Positions 22,016-33,503 of a stretch of DNA of 64,000 nucleotides are shown here, piece after piece. Both the position numbers and the translations under genes were made by a program. The notes beneath the pieces were generated by a model. The model was not told the DNA's origin. It was given only the letters and a program-made list of their open reading frames with translations, and ran no database searches. Source of the DNA: Isoetes taiwanensis (taxonomy: Eukaryota; Streptophyta; Lycopodiopsida; Isoetales; Isoetaceae); NCBI GenBank assembly GCA_021234155.1, contig JAJEKV010000476.1:62001-126000 (forward strand). The letters are read 5' to 3'. Every line of letters starts with the position of its first letter. The first letter of the stretch is position 1.

Positions 22016-24056
22016 TGTCTAGCAGATTTGGAGCAAATCTGCTTAATGCCATTGAAGTATTCAGGGGGAAAGTGGTTTCCAAGTGTGGAAACAAAGTATC
22101 CAGTTTGAAGACCTGTGGTATTTAGTTGATCCCAAAGCAAGCAGGCGATCTAGTTCTGGTGCAGGGTCAGCTAATGGAGCCAGTTCCAGCTCAAGCACAG
22201 GGGATTCCACATGGTGGAAGTGGTGAAGGTAGTAGAGCTGCTGCAGAAAGTGCAGGGCCAACTGTCATTTCAAGGCAGTCTAAAGAGGCTCAAGCCATCA
22301 TTTGTTGCAAAGTTGGACCAGTTATTAAACTCAAACTTAGAGGGCTAAGCCCTAGTGAAATGTGGTCATATATGGTGAAGAATTATGAAGCTAAAACATC
22401 ATCTCAGATAGATGTTTTGGAGAAGCAGTTGAGAAAGTTAAAGCTTCATGACAAAGATAATATAACCGAGTTCCTTGAAAAATTTGATTCCATTGTAGCA
22501 GACTTAGAAGGAGCAGGGGTTATATTGAATGAGCAATATCAATTGCTGGCTATTTCCAGGGCTGTTTCACACAATGCATACTTGGCAACTCTGCTAAGAA
22601 ATATTGCCAGAACTAAGGAACATGCTATACAAATGATAAGAACAGAATTTGAACAGAGGCAGATTGGTCAAGATGAAGATGAGCAAACCACTGAAGTTTT
22701 TTTTGCAGGAAAACATAAAGAAAAGAGGGGATTTAACAAGGCTGGCAGGGATAAAGTAGGACCTTGTTATAACTGCAATGCATATGGTCATTTGAAGGCT
22801 GAGTGCCCAAAAGCAGGGAAAGAAATCATATGCTACAATTGTGATGGTAAAGGACACTTTGCTTCAAGCTGTCCTAGCCCGAGGGGTCAGAACTCTAAAG
22901 GGAAAAGCAGGGGCAGAGGTAGCAGGACATTTGTACAAAAAGGGAAGGAAAGTTCCAAAGATAATCCAGCATTGAATCTAACTCAAGAGACTCGAAGTGA
23001 GGAAGACGAGCAAAATGAAGATGATGAGGTAAGTTATGCTAGATTATGTCATTTAATGCATGATAACAATATGATAATTATAGATTCAGGAGCTGAGAGG
23101 ACAGTGACATCATCTTCAAAATTACTTAAGGATTGCAAGGAAGTAAAAAGGGGGCATGTGCAACTAGGCAATGGAGATTTGCAAGAAATCAAAGACACAG
23201 GAATGCTCGAGCTTTATGATCTTGAAGGAAAGGCTGTCAAGTTAGAAAATGTGCTTTGTGTGCCAGGTTTAGTTAGAAACCTGATTTCAGTGTGTCAGTT
23301 AGTTGATCTTGGGTATAAAGTTCTCTTTGAGAGATTGAAATGTAAAGTGTTCTTCAATAATAAATTAAAGTTTGTTGGAAAAAGAGTTGGCAACCTGTTT
23401 GGATTAGATTTAAATCATTATGTTCCAAGTGTTAATCTTGTGACATCCACAAGCACTAAAACATGGCACGAGAGAATCTGTCATGTAAACTCTAAAACAG
23501 TTCAACTCATGATCAAGAAAGGACTGATTAAAGGCACTGCTGAAGATAATGTGAAACTTAAATGTGTTGGATGTATTTGGGGAAAACACAGTAAACTTCC
23601 TTTCAAGAAATCAGAAAAAGGGCAAGACATAAACTGGATTTGATACACACAGATTTGTGTGGGCCATTGAATGTAACCAGCATTACTGGAAAAAGGTATT
23701 TTATGACCTTTATTGATGATTATAGTAGAATGACCAGAGTTTACTGTCTAAGAACAAAGGATCTAGCTTTGGAAGCATTCAAAAAGTTTGCAACTGAGGT
23801 GCAGGTCGAAACAGGAAGAAAAATTAAATGCTTAAGATCAGACAGGGGAGGAGAATTTATGTCAAATGAGTTCAAGCAGTACTGCTACACACATGGCATC
23901 AAGAGGCAATTGACATGTAGGTTTTCACCTCAGCAAAATGGCATAGCAGAAAGGAAAAATAGGACCATACTCAATGCAGTGAGAAGCATGCTCAAATACT
24001 CTGGGTTGCCAAACTTTCTCTGGGAAGAGGCTGTTAGAACAGCAGTATATGTATAA
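22016..24056 (+). pseudogene. Copia 2 gag, protease and integrase, broken
   Basis: M-S-S-R-F-G-A-N at 22016 starts Gag, but the frame stops early near 22125 and resumes in the long frame 22126-23643. That frame has the Gag core (K-L-K-L-R-G-L-S-P), two CCHC knuckles (C-Y-N-C-N-A-Y-G-H...C and C-Y-N-C-D-G-K-G-H...C at about 22.77 and 22.83 kb), an acidic linker, the protease site I-I-D-S-G-A-E-R and the pre-integrase zinc site W-H-E-R-I-C-H...C-V-G-C. A one-base shift at about 23635 leads into integrase (D-D-Y-S-R-M, D-R-G-G-E-F, Q-Q-N-G-I-A-E-R-K-N-R-T). A TAA at 24055-24057 stops it inside the integrase. Confidence 0.9.
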
Positions 24057-24062
24057 AATCAG

Positions 24063-26190
24063 TTGCCTTCCATAAGCATTAAAGGAGAAATTCCTATTGT
24101 ACTATGGTCAAACAAAACACCAGACTATGAAAGGCTTAAAGCCTATGGATGTCTTGCATTTGTTCATGTGCCTGATGAATTGAGAAAGAAGCTTGATGAC
24201 AAAGCTTACATCACCTATTTGGTTGGATATGACCAAGAGTCAAAAGCATATAGGTTATATGACCCGAGCAAAAGGAAAATTCTAATTAGCAGGGATGTAA
24301 TATTTGATGAAGACCAATATTACAAAGCATTACCAGGAATTAATAATCATGGCCAGGCTGATAAATGCAGGGTTGAAGAAGAACTAAACATTCAGGAAGA
24401 AAAAGATGTACCAACAAATACCATTGACTGGGAAGAGGATGATGATGGAAGAGGACGGATGACATGGGATCCTAACAGCATTGTTGATGCAAAAAGTCTG
24501 GAAGATCAACAAGATGAAAATCAGAATAAAAAAGATTAAGAGAAAAGAAGCTGGAAAGATGAGATACTTGGTGAGATTTTTGAAATATTTGCATTTAGAT
24601 GTAGATTGCCAAAAAGGCTCAAAATATATGATGATACTTGGTCTTTTATGAAATCTCATGATTGCAATAAGGTTTAAAACAATGAAAGCCATGCAAGAAG
24701 AAATGCAATCATTTGAAAGGACTAATACTTATGAGGTTGTAGATACTCCTAATGATAAGAATATTGTTGGGAACAAATGGTTGTATAAGATCAAAACTCA
24801 AGCAGATGGAGTAACTCCAAAATTCAAGGCAAGGCTTGTAGCTCAAGGATTTACTCAGAGGTATGGTCAGGATTATGAAGAAACTTTTTCTCCCCTTGTG
24901 AAAATGAACAGCATAAGAATGCTGTTGTCCATTGCAAATGCAGCAGACTTGGAAGTGCACCATATGGACGTGACCACAGCATTCTTGAATGCAAACTTAG
25001 AAGAAGAAATATATATGAAAATACCTCCAGGATTTGAAAAAGAGAATGGGAAAGTATGGAAACTAAAAAAGGCTGTCTATGGACTTAAGCAATCCCCAAG
25101 AGAATGGTATAGATGCATAGATTCATTCCTTAGGGAGTAGGGCTTTGATAAATTGCAGAATGATGGCAATATTTATAAATTCCATAAAGGAGCTGAGTGG
25201 TGCATCATAGCTCTCTATGTAGATGACAATATTATGGTAGCTAATGGCATTAATATTTTAGAGCACTGCAAGAATATTCTGAAGAGTAAGTTCAAGATGT
25301 CAGATCTTGGAGAATTGAAGAAATTTTTGGGAATAGAAGTGCATAGAAATAGAGGAAGCAAAATTCTAACTTTAACCCAAACAGGACAGATTGAAGGGAT
25401 GTTGAATGGCTGATTGTATATCAGCAAAACACCAATAGTGCCAGGCTGCAAAATCTCAGCAAAGATGTGCCCTACGACTGATGCAGAACGAGAAGAGATG
25501 AGTAATGTTTCTTATATGTCTTTAGTTGGTTGTTTGTCTTATGTGGCCAACTGTACCAGACCAGATATAGCTTATGTGGTAAATATGCTAAGTAGATACA
25601 ACAATGATCCAGGGAAGGAGCACTGGGTGGCAACTAAACGTGTGTTAAGATATTTAAAAGGGACAATGGATCATGGAATTACTTATGGTCCAGAAAACTT
25701 GCAATTATATGCTTATTGTGATGCTGATTGGGGAGGGGATTTGGACACAAGAAAGTCCACTTCTGGATACTTGACATTCTTAGGAGGAGCTCCTGTCAGT
25801 TGGAAATGTAAGAAACAAGGTGCCACAGCCATGTCAAGTGCTGAAGCTGAATATGCCTCAGCTGTGTTAGCCACCAAAGAGATAATATGGGACAGAGGAT
25901 TGTTGATTGAACTTGGATATTCCCAGGATAAAGCTACTGAGTTGTATTGTGACAGTACAAGCTGCATAGCAATGGCAAAGGATCCTGTATTTCATGAAAG
26001 ATCAAAGCACATAGAATTAGAACTTCATTTTATCAGGGAAATAGTTGGGAAGAATATCATTAAGATGATGTATGTGAATACTGCAAAACAACAAGCAGAT
26101 CTGCTCACTAAGTCTCTGGCAGAAAGGAGATTTACAGAATTAAAATGCATGATCCAATTTGTGAATTACAACATGAAGGGGGAATGTTGA
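24063..26190 (+). pseudogene. Copia 2 integrase tail, reverse transcriptase and RNase H, broken by stops
   Basis: The integrase C-terminal part runs to a TAA at 24537-24539. After an unreadable linker, reverse transcriptase starts near 24658: N-K-W-L-Y-K-I-K, A-R-L-V-A-Q-G-F-T-Q, H-H-M-D-V-T-T-A-F-L-N, then Y-V-D-D at about 25220. In-frame stops lie at 25138-25140 (TAG) and 25411-25413 (TGA); both could have arisen from a Trp codon by a single G-to-A change. RNase H follows with Y-C-D-A-D-W-G-G-D, S-A-E-A-E-Y and Q-Q-A-D-L-L-T-K. The last codons end at 26190, just inside the 3' LTR. Confidence 0.9.
26172..26184 (+). other. Polypurine tract of copia 2
   Basis: GAAGGGGGAA immediately precedes the TGTTGAATATATC start of the 3' LTR. 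Confidence 0.88.
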
Positions 26191-26876
26191 ATATATCATG
26201 TTGTAATAACTCCAAGCCACAGTTGCATGATCTGTGATGATGATCACAAAGTCAGGATATGAGGTTGATGCACAAGGGATTATTAACCTATGGGTAGAGG
26301 TTGAGAATCTTATGATTTGAACTTGAAGACTAAGTGTGATTTAATGTGTCAAACTTCCTAAGGTCGAAGGGCTAAAATATATTATTAGAAAGGAAGCTGG
26401 ATATTGACACGAATGCAAAGGGTTAAGGGGGAAAGACCCATTCAAAGTTTCGGGATTGAAACTTCGTGATAGGAAAGCTCGGGAGATTCGCCTTACCGGC
26501 CGGATCTGGAGCTATATCTAATTTGAAGGAGTATAGACTAGAGATCGGTGCATTCTAATGATGATTGCAGGGAACGGAAGTGAAGATCTGAGCATTTGAA
26601 TGTAAGTTGAAGTTCGGGTCAAACATGGTCAATGACCCCAGCTACAGTAGCATCGCAGTTGAAATTTCAATGGTTAAGGATGTATTGTGGTTGAAGGTTT
26701 GAATGACTAGTAATTAGCTAAGTCATATGAGTATGAGAATCATTTGTGAAAATGAAGTTATAAATGCAATAAGGATGCAAGGCTGCATAGTTAATATTGT
26801 AATCTATATAGTCTAATGAATGCCTTGTGATATTTGAGGTTGATTCTCTTAACTGTTGTTCATCTTAAATTCTTCA
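26185..26876 (+). repeat. 3' LTR of copia 2
   Basis: 692 bp, almost identical to the 5' LTR. It is followed by the duplicated target ATGGT and then by copia 1 integrase coding sequence. Confidence 0.95.
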
Positions 26877-26881
26877 ATGGT

Positions 26882-27709
26882 GGTAACAGGTACTTTATGG
26901 TCTTTGTTGATGACTTTAGTAGGTACACATGGGTGTATCCTATTAAATTTAAGTCTCAAGCTTTCTCTAAATTTTTAACTTTCAGTAATTTGGTGGAGAA
27001 TGAATTTTCCACAACTATTAAGAAGTTGAGGACTGATAATGCAAGAGAGTATCTTTCTCAAGAGTTTGAAGATTATGTTCAATCCAAAGGTATTCATAGG
27101 GAACTGATTGTTCCATATGCTCATCCCCAAAATGGTGTTGTTGAACGCAAGAACAGAACGTTAATGGATTTGGCTCGGAGTATGCTAAAGCACAAACAGC
27201 TACCTTCACAGTTTTGGGCAGAGGCTATCTTGACTGCAGCCTATGTCTCAAACAGGGCTCCTACAAAATCATTGGGTACCAAGACTCCTTTTGAAGCTAT
27301 ATATGGTGTAAAACCAGATGTCTCTCACCTCAAAGTTTTTGGTTGTTTGGCTTTTGCTACTGTACCAAAGGAAATTCTTCAAAAGAATGGCAAACTTTCA
27401 GATCGAGCATTAAAAGTCATTTTTATTGGCTATCAAGACAATATGAAAGCTTGGAGATGCTATGATCCGGTCACTAAACGAGTTTTCTCATCAAGAAGTA
27501 TGGTTTTTGTGGAAGATGCTATTTATTCCAGTGAGTTCTATCAACCTAATGTGATAGATTATGACAAGGCTATTTGCAATCAGTTTGACATTGGTAGTAC
27601 TTCACAAACTACCAATATTCATACATCTGGGATTACTGCTGATCCAACAAAAGCTCCTTCTACTATTGTTATTCCATTTTCTGATTTCAAGACGACCAAT
27701 GGTACCTGA
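26882..27709 (+). pseudogene. Copia 1 integrase core (resumed after copia 2)
   Basis: The frame reads G-N-R-Y-F-M-V-F-V-D-D-F-S-R-Y-T-W, then K-L-R-T-D-N-A-R-E-Y, Q-N-G-V-V-E-R-K-N-R-T and K-V-F-G-C-L-A-F, which are integrase core and C-terminal landmarks with the Asp, Asp and Glu catalytic residues present. It continues without break to I-P-F-S-D-F-K and stops at 27709. The 5' end of the same gene is at 19653-21287. Confidence 0.92.
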
Positions 27710-29470
27710 TCAAGATGTATTTCTGTACCTCGCTTGCTTGATCCATACACGGTGATTTTCAGCCTATCGATTATCACCCCAATCTCTCGATACATCCTCA
27801 ACTTCCACCGACATGGCGGTCCAGAGAAAAATAGCTCTCTTGAAGTCTCAAAGGATTGCCAATCTTCCTCCGGTTCACTATTCCCTGTAACTATGCTTTA
27901 ATGGCACAAGTACTTCATGATGTTGATCCTACAACTTATATACGTATGCTGACCAAACATTCTCATTGGGTAAAAGCCATGAATGATGAGATCAACATGC
28001 TTCAAAAAGCAACAAACATGGGAGCTGGTACCTAAACCTCTTAATAAGAATGTTATTGGTGCTAAGTGGGTTTTCCCATTACTAAATATCATTCAGATGG
28101 CACTCTTAAAGCATAAGGCACGCCTTGTAGCAAAAACGCTACACTCAGCCAGAAGGATTTGATTTCAATGAAGTTTTTGCACCGGTGGTTCGATTGGACA
28201 CATTGAGGGAGTTTTGGCTCTTGCAGCCCACAAAGGTTGGCCACTTTATCAACTTGATTTCAAGTCTCCAGATTCTTAAATGCAGATTTACAAGAAGAAC
28301 TATACATGCAACCCCACGGATTTAAGGACAAACTCCATTCGATTATGTATGTAAACTTAAGAAGAGTTTGTATGGATTGAGACGTGCACCTGGCCGTTGG
28401 CATCTGAAAATCAATTCCTTTCTTATTTCCATGGGCTATCGAGGTCACGCAGAGATCCTAATCTCTACTATAAATTTGAAGACGGTTGTGTCTCTATCAT
28501 TCTCTTATACGTTGATGACACTATCATGACATGGGATGCTACTCAGCTTATTTCTCACACCAAAGAATTACTTAATCAACAATTTGAAGTTACTGATTTG
28601 GGCTTCATGCATTCTTTGTTTAGGCCTTGAAGTTTGGCAAACTCCTACTGGTGTCCACATTACTCAACGTATATATTACGTAAATTCTAGAAAGGTTTCA
28701 TATGACGGTACCGCAAGCCATCACTCTTACCTTGTGAAATTGGTCAAAAACTCACTCTTGAATCTGATCATGAAGATGTCGATCCTACCTTGTATAGGCA
28801 GCTGGTTGGAGCATTATTATACCTGACTCATACTCGTCTAGATATTATTTATGCAGTAGGAGTTCTTACATGATTCATGCAACATCCTAAGCAACCTCAT
28901 TGGAAAGCAGCCAAGACTGTGCTAAGATATTTACAAGGCACTAAAACAGAAGGGGTCGTTTATCTCAAAGACATTGATCCTAAGCTGGTTTTGTTTACAG
29001 ACTGTGATATGGCTTCCACAGATCTTGATCGTCGAAAATGTCTCACGGGTTATGTATCCTTTTTCGGTGGTAATCCTATTAGTTGGAGCTCAAAGAAACA
29101 AGCTACCACTAGTATCAGTACTACTGAAGCAGAGTTGAAAGCTCTTTGTATGACAGTATAAGAGATGTTATGGCTTCTTCACTTATATGAGGATTTAAGT
29201 ATACCTGTCAAACCTGCATATGTTTACTGTGACAACAGTGGTGCTCTTTACCATATCAAAGATTACAAAGGCCACTTACAAATCAAACATATGGATATCA
29301 AACTATGCTTTGTACGTGAGCAACTTGAAAATGGTTCCCTCTCTCTTTTCTATTGTTCTACTCATGATCAAGCAGCTGATGGGTTTACTAAGCCTTTATC
29401 AGGCAAACAGTTTCAGAAGATGAAGGAAATATTACGTATTTTACCTCATGCACCATCTCAGGGGGGATGA
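27710..29470 (+). pseudogene. Copia 1 reverse transcriptase and RNase H, frameshifted
   Basis: Fragments in order: W-E-L-V-P-K-P-L-N-K-N-V-I-G-A-K-W (about 28020), K-A-R-L-V-A (28115), Y-Q-L-D-F-K (28250), Y-V-D-D (about 28510), F-E-V-T-D-L-G-F-M (28585), then RNase H with D-C-D-M-A-S-T-D-L-D-R-R-K-C and S-I-S-T-T-E-A-E (28990-29140), a TAA at about 29159, and D-Q-A-A-D-G-F-T-K (29370). Most of the reverse transcriptase half requires frame changes, while Gag and integrase upstream are open. No complete polyprotein is possible. Confidence 0.9.
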
Positions 29471-29533
29471 ACATATTTTTAGATTCCTTAGTAATAAGTT
29501 TGCATAGCTCTTGCTTTCAGTTGTACTAGTCAT

Positions 29534-29542
29534 CAGGGGGGA
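29534..29542 (+). other. Polypurine tract of copia 1
   Basis: AGGGGGGA abuts the TGATAG start of the 3' LTR. A very similar CAGGGGGGATGA occurs about 75 bp upstream (29459-29470), overlapping the end of the coding region. Confidence 0.85.
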
Positions 29543-30609
29543 TGATAGAATATTGTATTCTACGTGTCATATGATGACTAGACACGCATGCTTGTTGCTG
29601 ACATGGCAGATCATTATGAGCCATAGTCACGCTTGCTGATGTGGCATGTAGCATGCTTGTTGCTGACATGGCAGGCCTTTATAAGCCATAGTCACGCTAG
29701 CATGGAAAAAATTAGTGGCTATTAATGGCCAAATGGCAATTTTTTAGGGGGTCTAGACAATTTTTGCGGCGAATCTTATAAAGGGAGATTTCTTTTAAAA
29801 AAAATAAAAAATAGCCATAGTTAAAACAAGTACTCCATTATTTTTCTAGGATTAACCAAACAATTTTTCCCATTTTCTTCAAAAAAAAAAGGGATCAGTC
29901 TTTTTTTATATTACAATAGTTATATACTAAATCATTAATAGCCAAACAAAAATTAATTCTTATTATAGACTTTTACACGTCCCTAACTACCATCATCAGT
30001 GATAGTATTTTCTCAAACTATGAATTTCTATTATATATACCACATATGCATCTTCAAAAAGGAACTGTAAGAGATGGCTAATATCCCTTTAGATGTCCAA
30101 GTTGGTTGCATAACATTTAAAGGGCTAGAGATAAGTGCAGTTTGATCACAATATCTAGAAAGTGTCGTTGCATTGAATGTAGTTCAGACTATGGATATTA
30201 TAAGCTTTGTTATGAGCTTATGTTAAAAGTTTTTTAATATTATTATATCTTCCTTGATTGTTGATTATTATTTGTAATCTTAGTACAATATCTTTAAAGC
30301 TATAGAATTTATATTTTTTGCTTTGTCTAATTAGAAAAAATAGGTAAGTGAAATTTTCTAGTACTTAATTCATAAGTTTTACCAAGTCCAAATACATAAT
30401 GATGATATTAACTTTAGCCAAATATATGTCATAAAATATTGTAAAATTTTGAAAAATAGCCAAACCATTTTCTATGAAAAAATATATAGTATGCTTAATT
30501 TTTTTCCTGCACGCTAGTAGCTAGTTATCCAGTTGTTAGCCCAAAGTGGAAACGCCTTGTTTGTATCTTCTCTCTATTTTCAATACATTGAAAAACCTAA
30601 AGCTTTTCA
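29543..30609 (+). repeat. 3' LTR of copia 1, split by an 809-bp insertion
   Basis: 29543-29700 and 30518-30609 together give 250 bp matching the 5' LTR with two visible differences (AAGCGTC versus AAACGCC). TTTATAAG lies at 29678-29685. It ends AAGCTTTTCA, followed by the target duplication GGCTA. Confidence 0.93.
29701..30509. mobile_element. hAT-like non-autonomous element, 809 bp, in the 3' LTR of copia 1
   Basis: The 8-bp CACGCTAG is duplicated on both sides (29693-29700 and 30510-30517) and is single in the 5' LTR. The ends are inverted: CATGGAAAAAATTA at the left and CAGGAAAAAAATTA on the opposite strand at the right. The interior is AT-rich with repeated GCCAAA phrases and no coding frame. 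Eight-base duplications and CA(G/T)GG tips fit hAT. Confidence 0.9.
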
Positions 30610-30876
30610 GGCTATAATAACAAGCAAGGTTGGAGCTGCAATAAAACTCAAGCTAAGAGGTATGAGTCCCAAGAATATGTGGGAGTACATGGTTAGTCAA
30701 TATGAAGTAAAACCTTCGTCTCAGATAGATGTGCTGGAAAAACAACTTAGAGTTGATGACAGAATTATTCAGGTGTAAAATTTGACAGAATGATTTTTAG
30801 GGTTTTGGATTCAGTAACAAATATAATGGACCGCCTAATATACCAGGAGGATTATGTTTTGTTCATTTTTAATGGT
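30610..30876 (+). pseudogene. Outer copia relic, gag part 2
   Basis: This continues the gag broken at 13147: I-I-T-S-K-V-G-A-A-I-K-L-K-L-R-G-M-S-P, Q-I-D-V-L-E-K-Q-L-R, then after a frame change K-F-D-R-M-I-F-R-V-L-D. The matching block in copia 2 reads C-K-V-G-P-V-I-K-L-K-L-R-G-L-S-P, so the two belong to related copia families. It is lost after about 30876. Confidence 0.85.
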
Positions 30877-30954
30877 AATTAAAATACTACGAGTCCATTT
30901 AGTGCTGGGATTTGTTTTGTTCATTTTTAATGGTAACTGAAATGTTTGAAAATG

Positions 30955-30968
30955 CGCTATAAATACCC
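30955..30968 (+). promoter_or_regulatory. TATA box candidate upstream of the 31.0-kb frame
   Basis: GCTATAAATACC lies about 45 bp before ATG 31007, a reasonable plant TATA-to-start distance. It is not tested by any other signal. Confidence 0.45.
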
Positions 30969-31006
30969 CCTCAAAGTAAACACAATGCACATAAATCGAG
31001 AGGAAA

Positions 31007-31405
31007 ATGGAAATGGATGCAGCAACGAAAAAAAAGGTATGGCGTGAAGTCATTTTATATTTTACATTTTATAATGATGATTTTTCTGACTAGCTTCTTT
31101 TGTGTCCAAACCAGGAGGAGCCTCATAAGGGAGCTTGTCACAGAATCGGCCCATCCACGATTCTGTGTTACCTGCGAGATCAAAGTAGGCAAAAATCATC
31201 TCAAAGAGATAGATGCAAAGAGCACTATGTGTTGACCGTGGTGAAGAAAGGTGGAGATGAAGGGATCAACCGTGGCGATGCCGAAAAGTTCTTCACTGTT
31301 GAAGAGCTGGAGGGAGTGAAACGTTTTTCTTTTGGGTATTACACATTCCGTCAACCTCATCAAAAGCCCAAACAAAAAAGGAAAAGGAGGAGAAGAACAT
31401 GCTAG
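31007..31405 (+). CDS. Possible small two-exon gene, unknown basic protein
   Basis: ATG 31007 opens a ten-codon exon ending in Lys codons (31007-31036). A 78-bp intron (31037-31114) with GTATGG...CCAG ends joins it in phase 0 to a second exon (31115-31405) that stays open to TAG. The product is about 106 residues, with T-V-V-K-K-G-G near the middle, F-T-V-E-E-L-E-G and a very basic C-terminus. I do not recognise it. Two other frames of the same DNA also look protein-like: H-P-R-F-C-V-T-C-E-I-K-V-G (about 31150) and, just past the stop, C-A-F-C-E-R-P-F-Y-H-N with later C-R-L-S-C. A longer zinc-finger gene with altered splicing or a frameshift is therefore possible. Confidence 0.4.
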
Positions 31406-33503
31406 ACTGTGCATTCTGCGAACGCCCGTTCTACCACAATGCTGAAAGTGATAAAACAGTTGTTGAGTACTGCAGGCTCAGCTGCAAGTATGTTGTCTAA
31501 GCTTAATAAGTTTTACTGTTTTTGCCTTCTGTTATCAATTTAAAGTTCATTTCCACCGCTTTCTATATGTGAAAAGTGAAGGGAGAAAACTCTGTAACCA
31601 TCGATGCTGATAAAACAAACAAATTAATGCTCAATGTCACGGCTCCCACAAAATTTCTCACATTGATTGTTTGTGGCTTTGTCACAAATTTGTTTGCAAT
31701 GGCTAAATTTTTTATTGCAATGGCTAAATCGTCATACAAAGCATAAATGATATATTCAACAAAACTTAGACTTATTCAGATATAATAGACTGGGGTATCA
31801 TTTTAAGATTACATGTCATGTTTAATTTTTCTTGATACTTATAATTTTTACAAGTTCTAATTATATAACTTTATCTTTAAGTTTAAAGTATAATTGTTAT
31901 AGAAACATAAACAATTGCTTTCTAAAGTAATTTTCATGTGAATCTATTTAGAATTAGACATTTTGAGAATATAAAATTTTAATTTTCAACTAGATCTTAA
32001 CAAATATAAAATTTGGCAATCAGGATAATTTGTAAATAAAATATAATAGTTTGATAAGTGAGTGACTTAAAATTATATGAGAATTTCACAATTTACAAAC
32101 TCTTAGTACTTTAAAAATACTTTAAAAAAAGTGTTAGATTAATATTAATTAAAATATAAAGTCTATGTTTTAATAACAAATATTGAAAAATATATATTGA
32201 AAATTAATTAGAAGTAAACAATTCAATTATTTTTTAATTAAAACGTAAACGTAATCATTTGATATATTTCATCTAAACTTTCTTTAAACATTTTAAAATA
32301 ATAATATTTTAATCATAGAGTTCAGCTTAGATGAAAAAATTAATTTTAAATAGATTAAATTAAATATTAGTGTAGAAAACAATTTTAAACACTGATAACT
32401 ATCATACTTTTTATTTGAAGTTAAACTGAAAATTTTATAAAAATCAACAAGAGTTACAAATACATATAATCTTATCATGACATCTTTGAAGATTTGAATA
32501 AGTCTAAATTTTATTAAATATGTCATATAATATATGGGACAAAGCATTAATTTGTTGGTTTGTTGCTATGGGACAAAGCATTAATTTGTTGGTTTGTTGC
32601 TGATGAAGAGGAGGATCACCCCTCCCTTGAGTGAGGCTGCTCCAGAGTATTTGTTGCAGAGTATTTGTTGCAGGAGAATGTTCTTCGAATGATTACTGTA
32701 GTAATCTGTCGAATAATATAACCCAATCTGGAACAGGCGAATATTCTTTGAACAGGCTAGGGCTATCGTCATAATATTGTAACCATCGTACATAATATTA
32801 GAGCTATGTGAGTGAGACCATCGTCACAGACAGCCTATCTGGTTTTTTTGTGTACAAATATTCTAAAAGGGACCTAGACTGAACGTCTTTATTTGGAATC
32901 TTCTCTTCAATATACCTGTAGATATGGCTAGAGTTAGTTTTATGGAGAGATTATGCCTATGGCAAACAAAACCCTATGATATGGCGTCTTCACGAGATGA
33001 TTGTACTATCTATCCATCCATTTCTGGCCCCTGCAGGTAAGTTATATTGACAGTGCTATGGATAAAGACATTCAAACAGAATCAGGTATAACTGACTTCC
33101 CGCCTTCCTCCCATGCAGTTTACACAATACAGAGGAAATGAGCTCACGAATGACATCTTCCCTTTTTTTTTTTTTAAATACCGGATTTTTCAGGGCCCAT
33201 TAGTATCCATCCTATGCACAAAATAATGACACCACCTTCGCTCTTTGAGTGGCAAGCTTGAATCTAGGAGAGGTGATATTTATAAGAGAAACATCATGCC
33301 TCCCACCGGACAAGGGAAAAAAAATTACCATCTAATTTAAGGTGGTTATGCTCAAAAGAAACATGTGATACTGCAAGGGCATCTCACCTAATTTTTGGGG
33401 CACCTAATTTTTGGGTTGCCCGAAGGGCAAACCCTTGAAAGGTGGGATGATGGAATATGCTTTTGATGCCAATGAATGTACCATTTCAAGGACCCAAATT
33501 AAA
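31406..33503. other. AT-rich spacer with a 34-bp tandem duplication
   Basis: About 31.6-32.5 kb is extremely AT-rich with no coding signal. At 32534-32601 a 34-bp unit (ATGGGACAAAGCATTAATTT...) is duplicated head to tail, followed by a duplicated CAGAGTATTTGTTG. No gene is seen up to 33.5 kb. Confidence 0.6.

Larger units (their letters stand above)
21288..26876 (+). mobile_element. Ty1/copia element 2, complete, nested in copia 1 integrase
   Basis: LTRs are 691 bp (21288-21978) and 692 bp (26185-26876), both TG...CA. ATGGT is repeated on the outside (21283-21287 and 26877-26881). Comparing the LTRs by eye shows four substitutions and one single-base indel, so insertion is recent. The tRNA-Met primer site and polypurine tract are in place. 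Internal genes follow copia order but carry one clear frameshift and several stops. Copia 1 integrase reads in frame across the site when the element and one ATGGT are removed. Confidence 0.95.
13148..30609 (+). mobile_element. Ty1/copia element 1, full length with three later insertions
   Basis: TG...CA LTRs of 250 bp net length begin at 13148 and end at 30609. GGCTA is directly repeated outside (13143-13147 and 30610-30614), a normal 5-bp copia duplication. Removing the LINE, the nested copia and the hAT-like element leaves about 5.2 kb with the order gag, protease, integrase, reverse transcriptase, RNase H. A tRNA-Met primer-binding site follows the 5' LTR and a polypurine tract precedes the 3' LTR. 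The two LTRs differ at only two positions that I can see, which suggests a young insertion, yet the pol region has many frame breaks. Confidence 0.93.
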
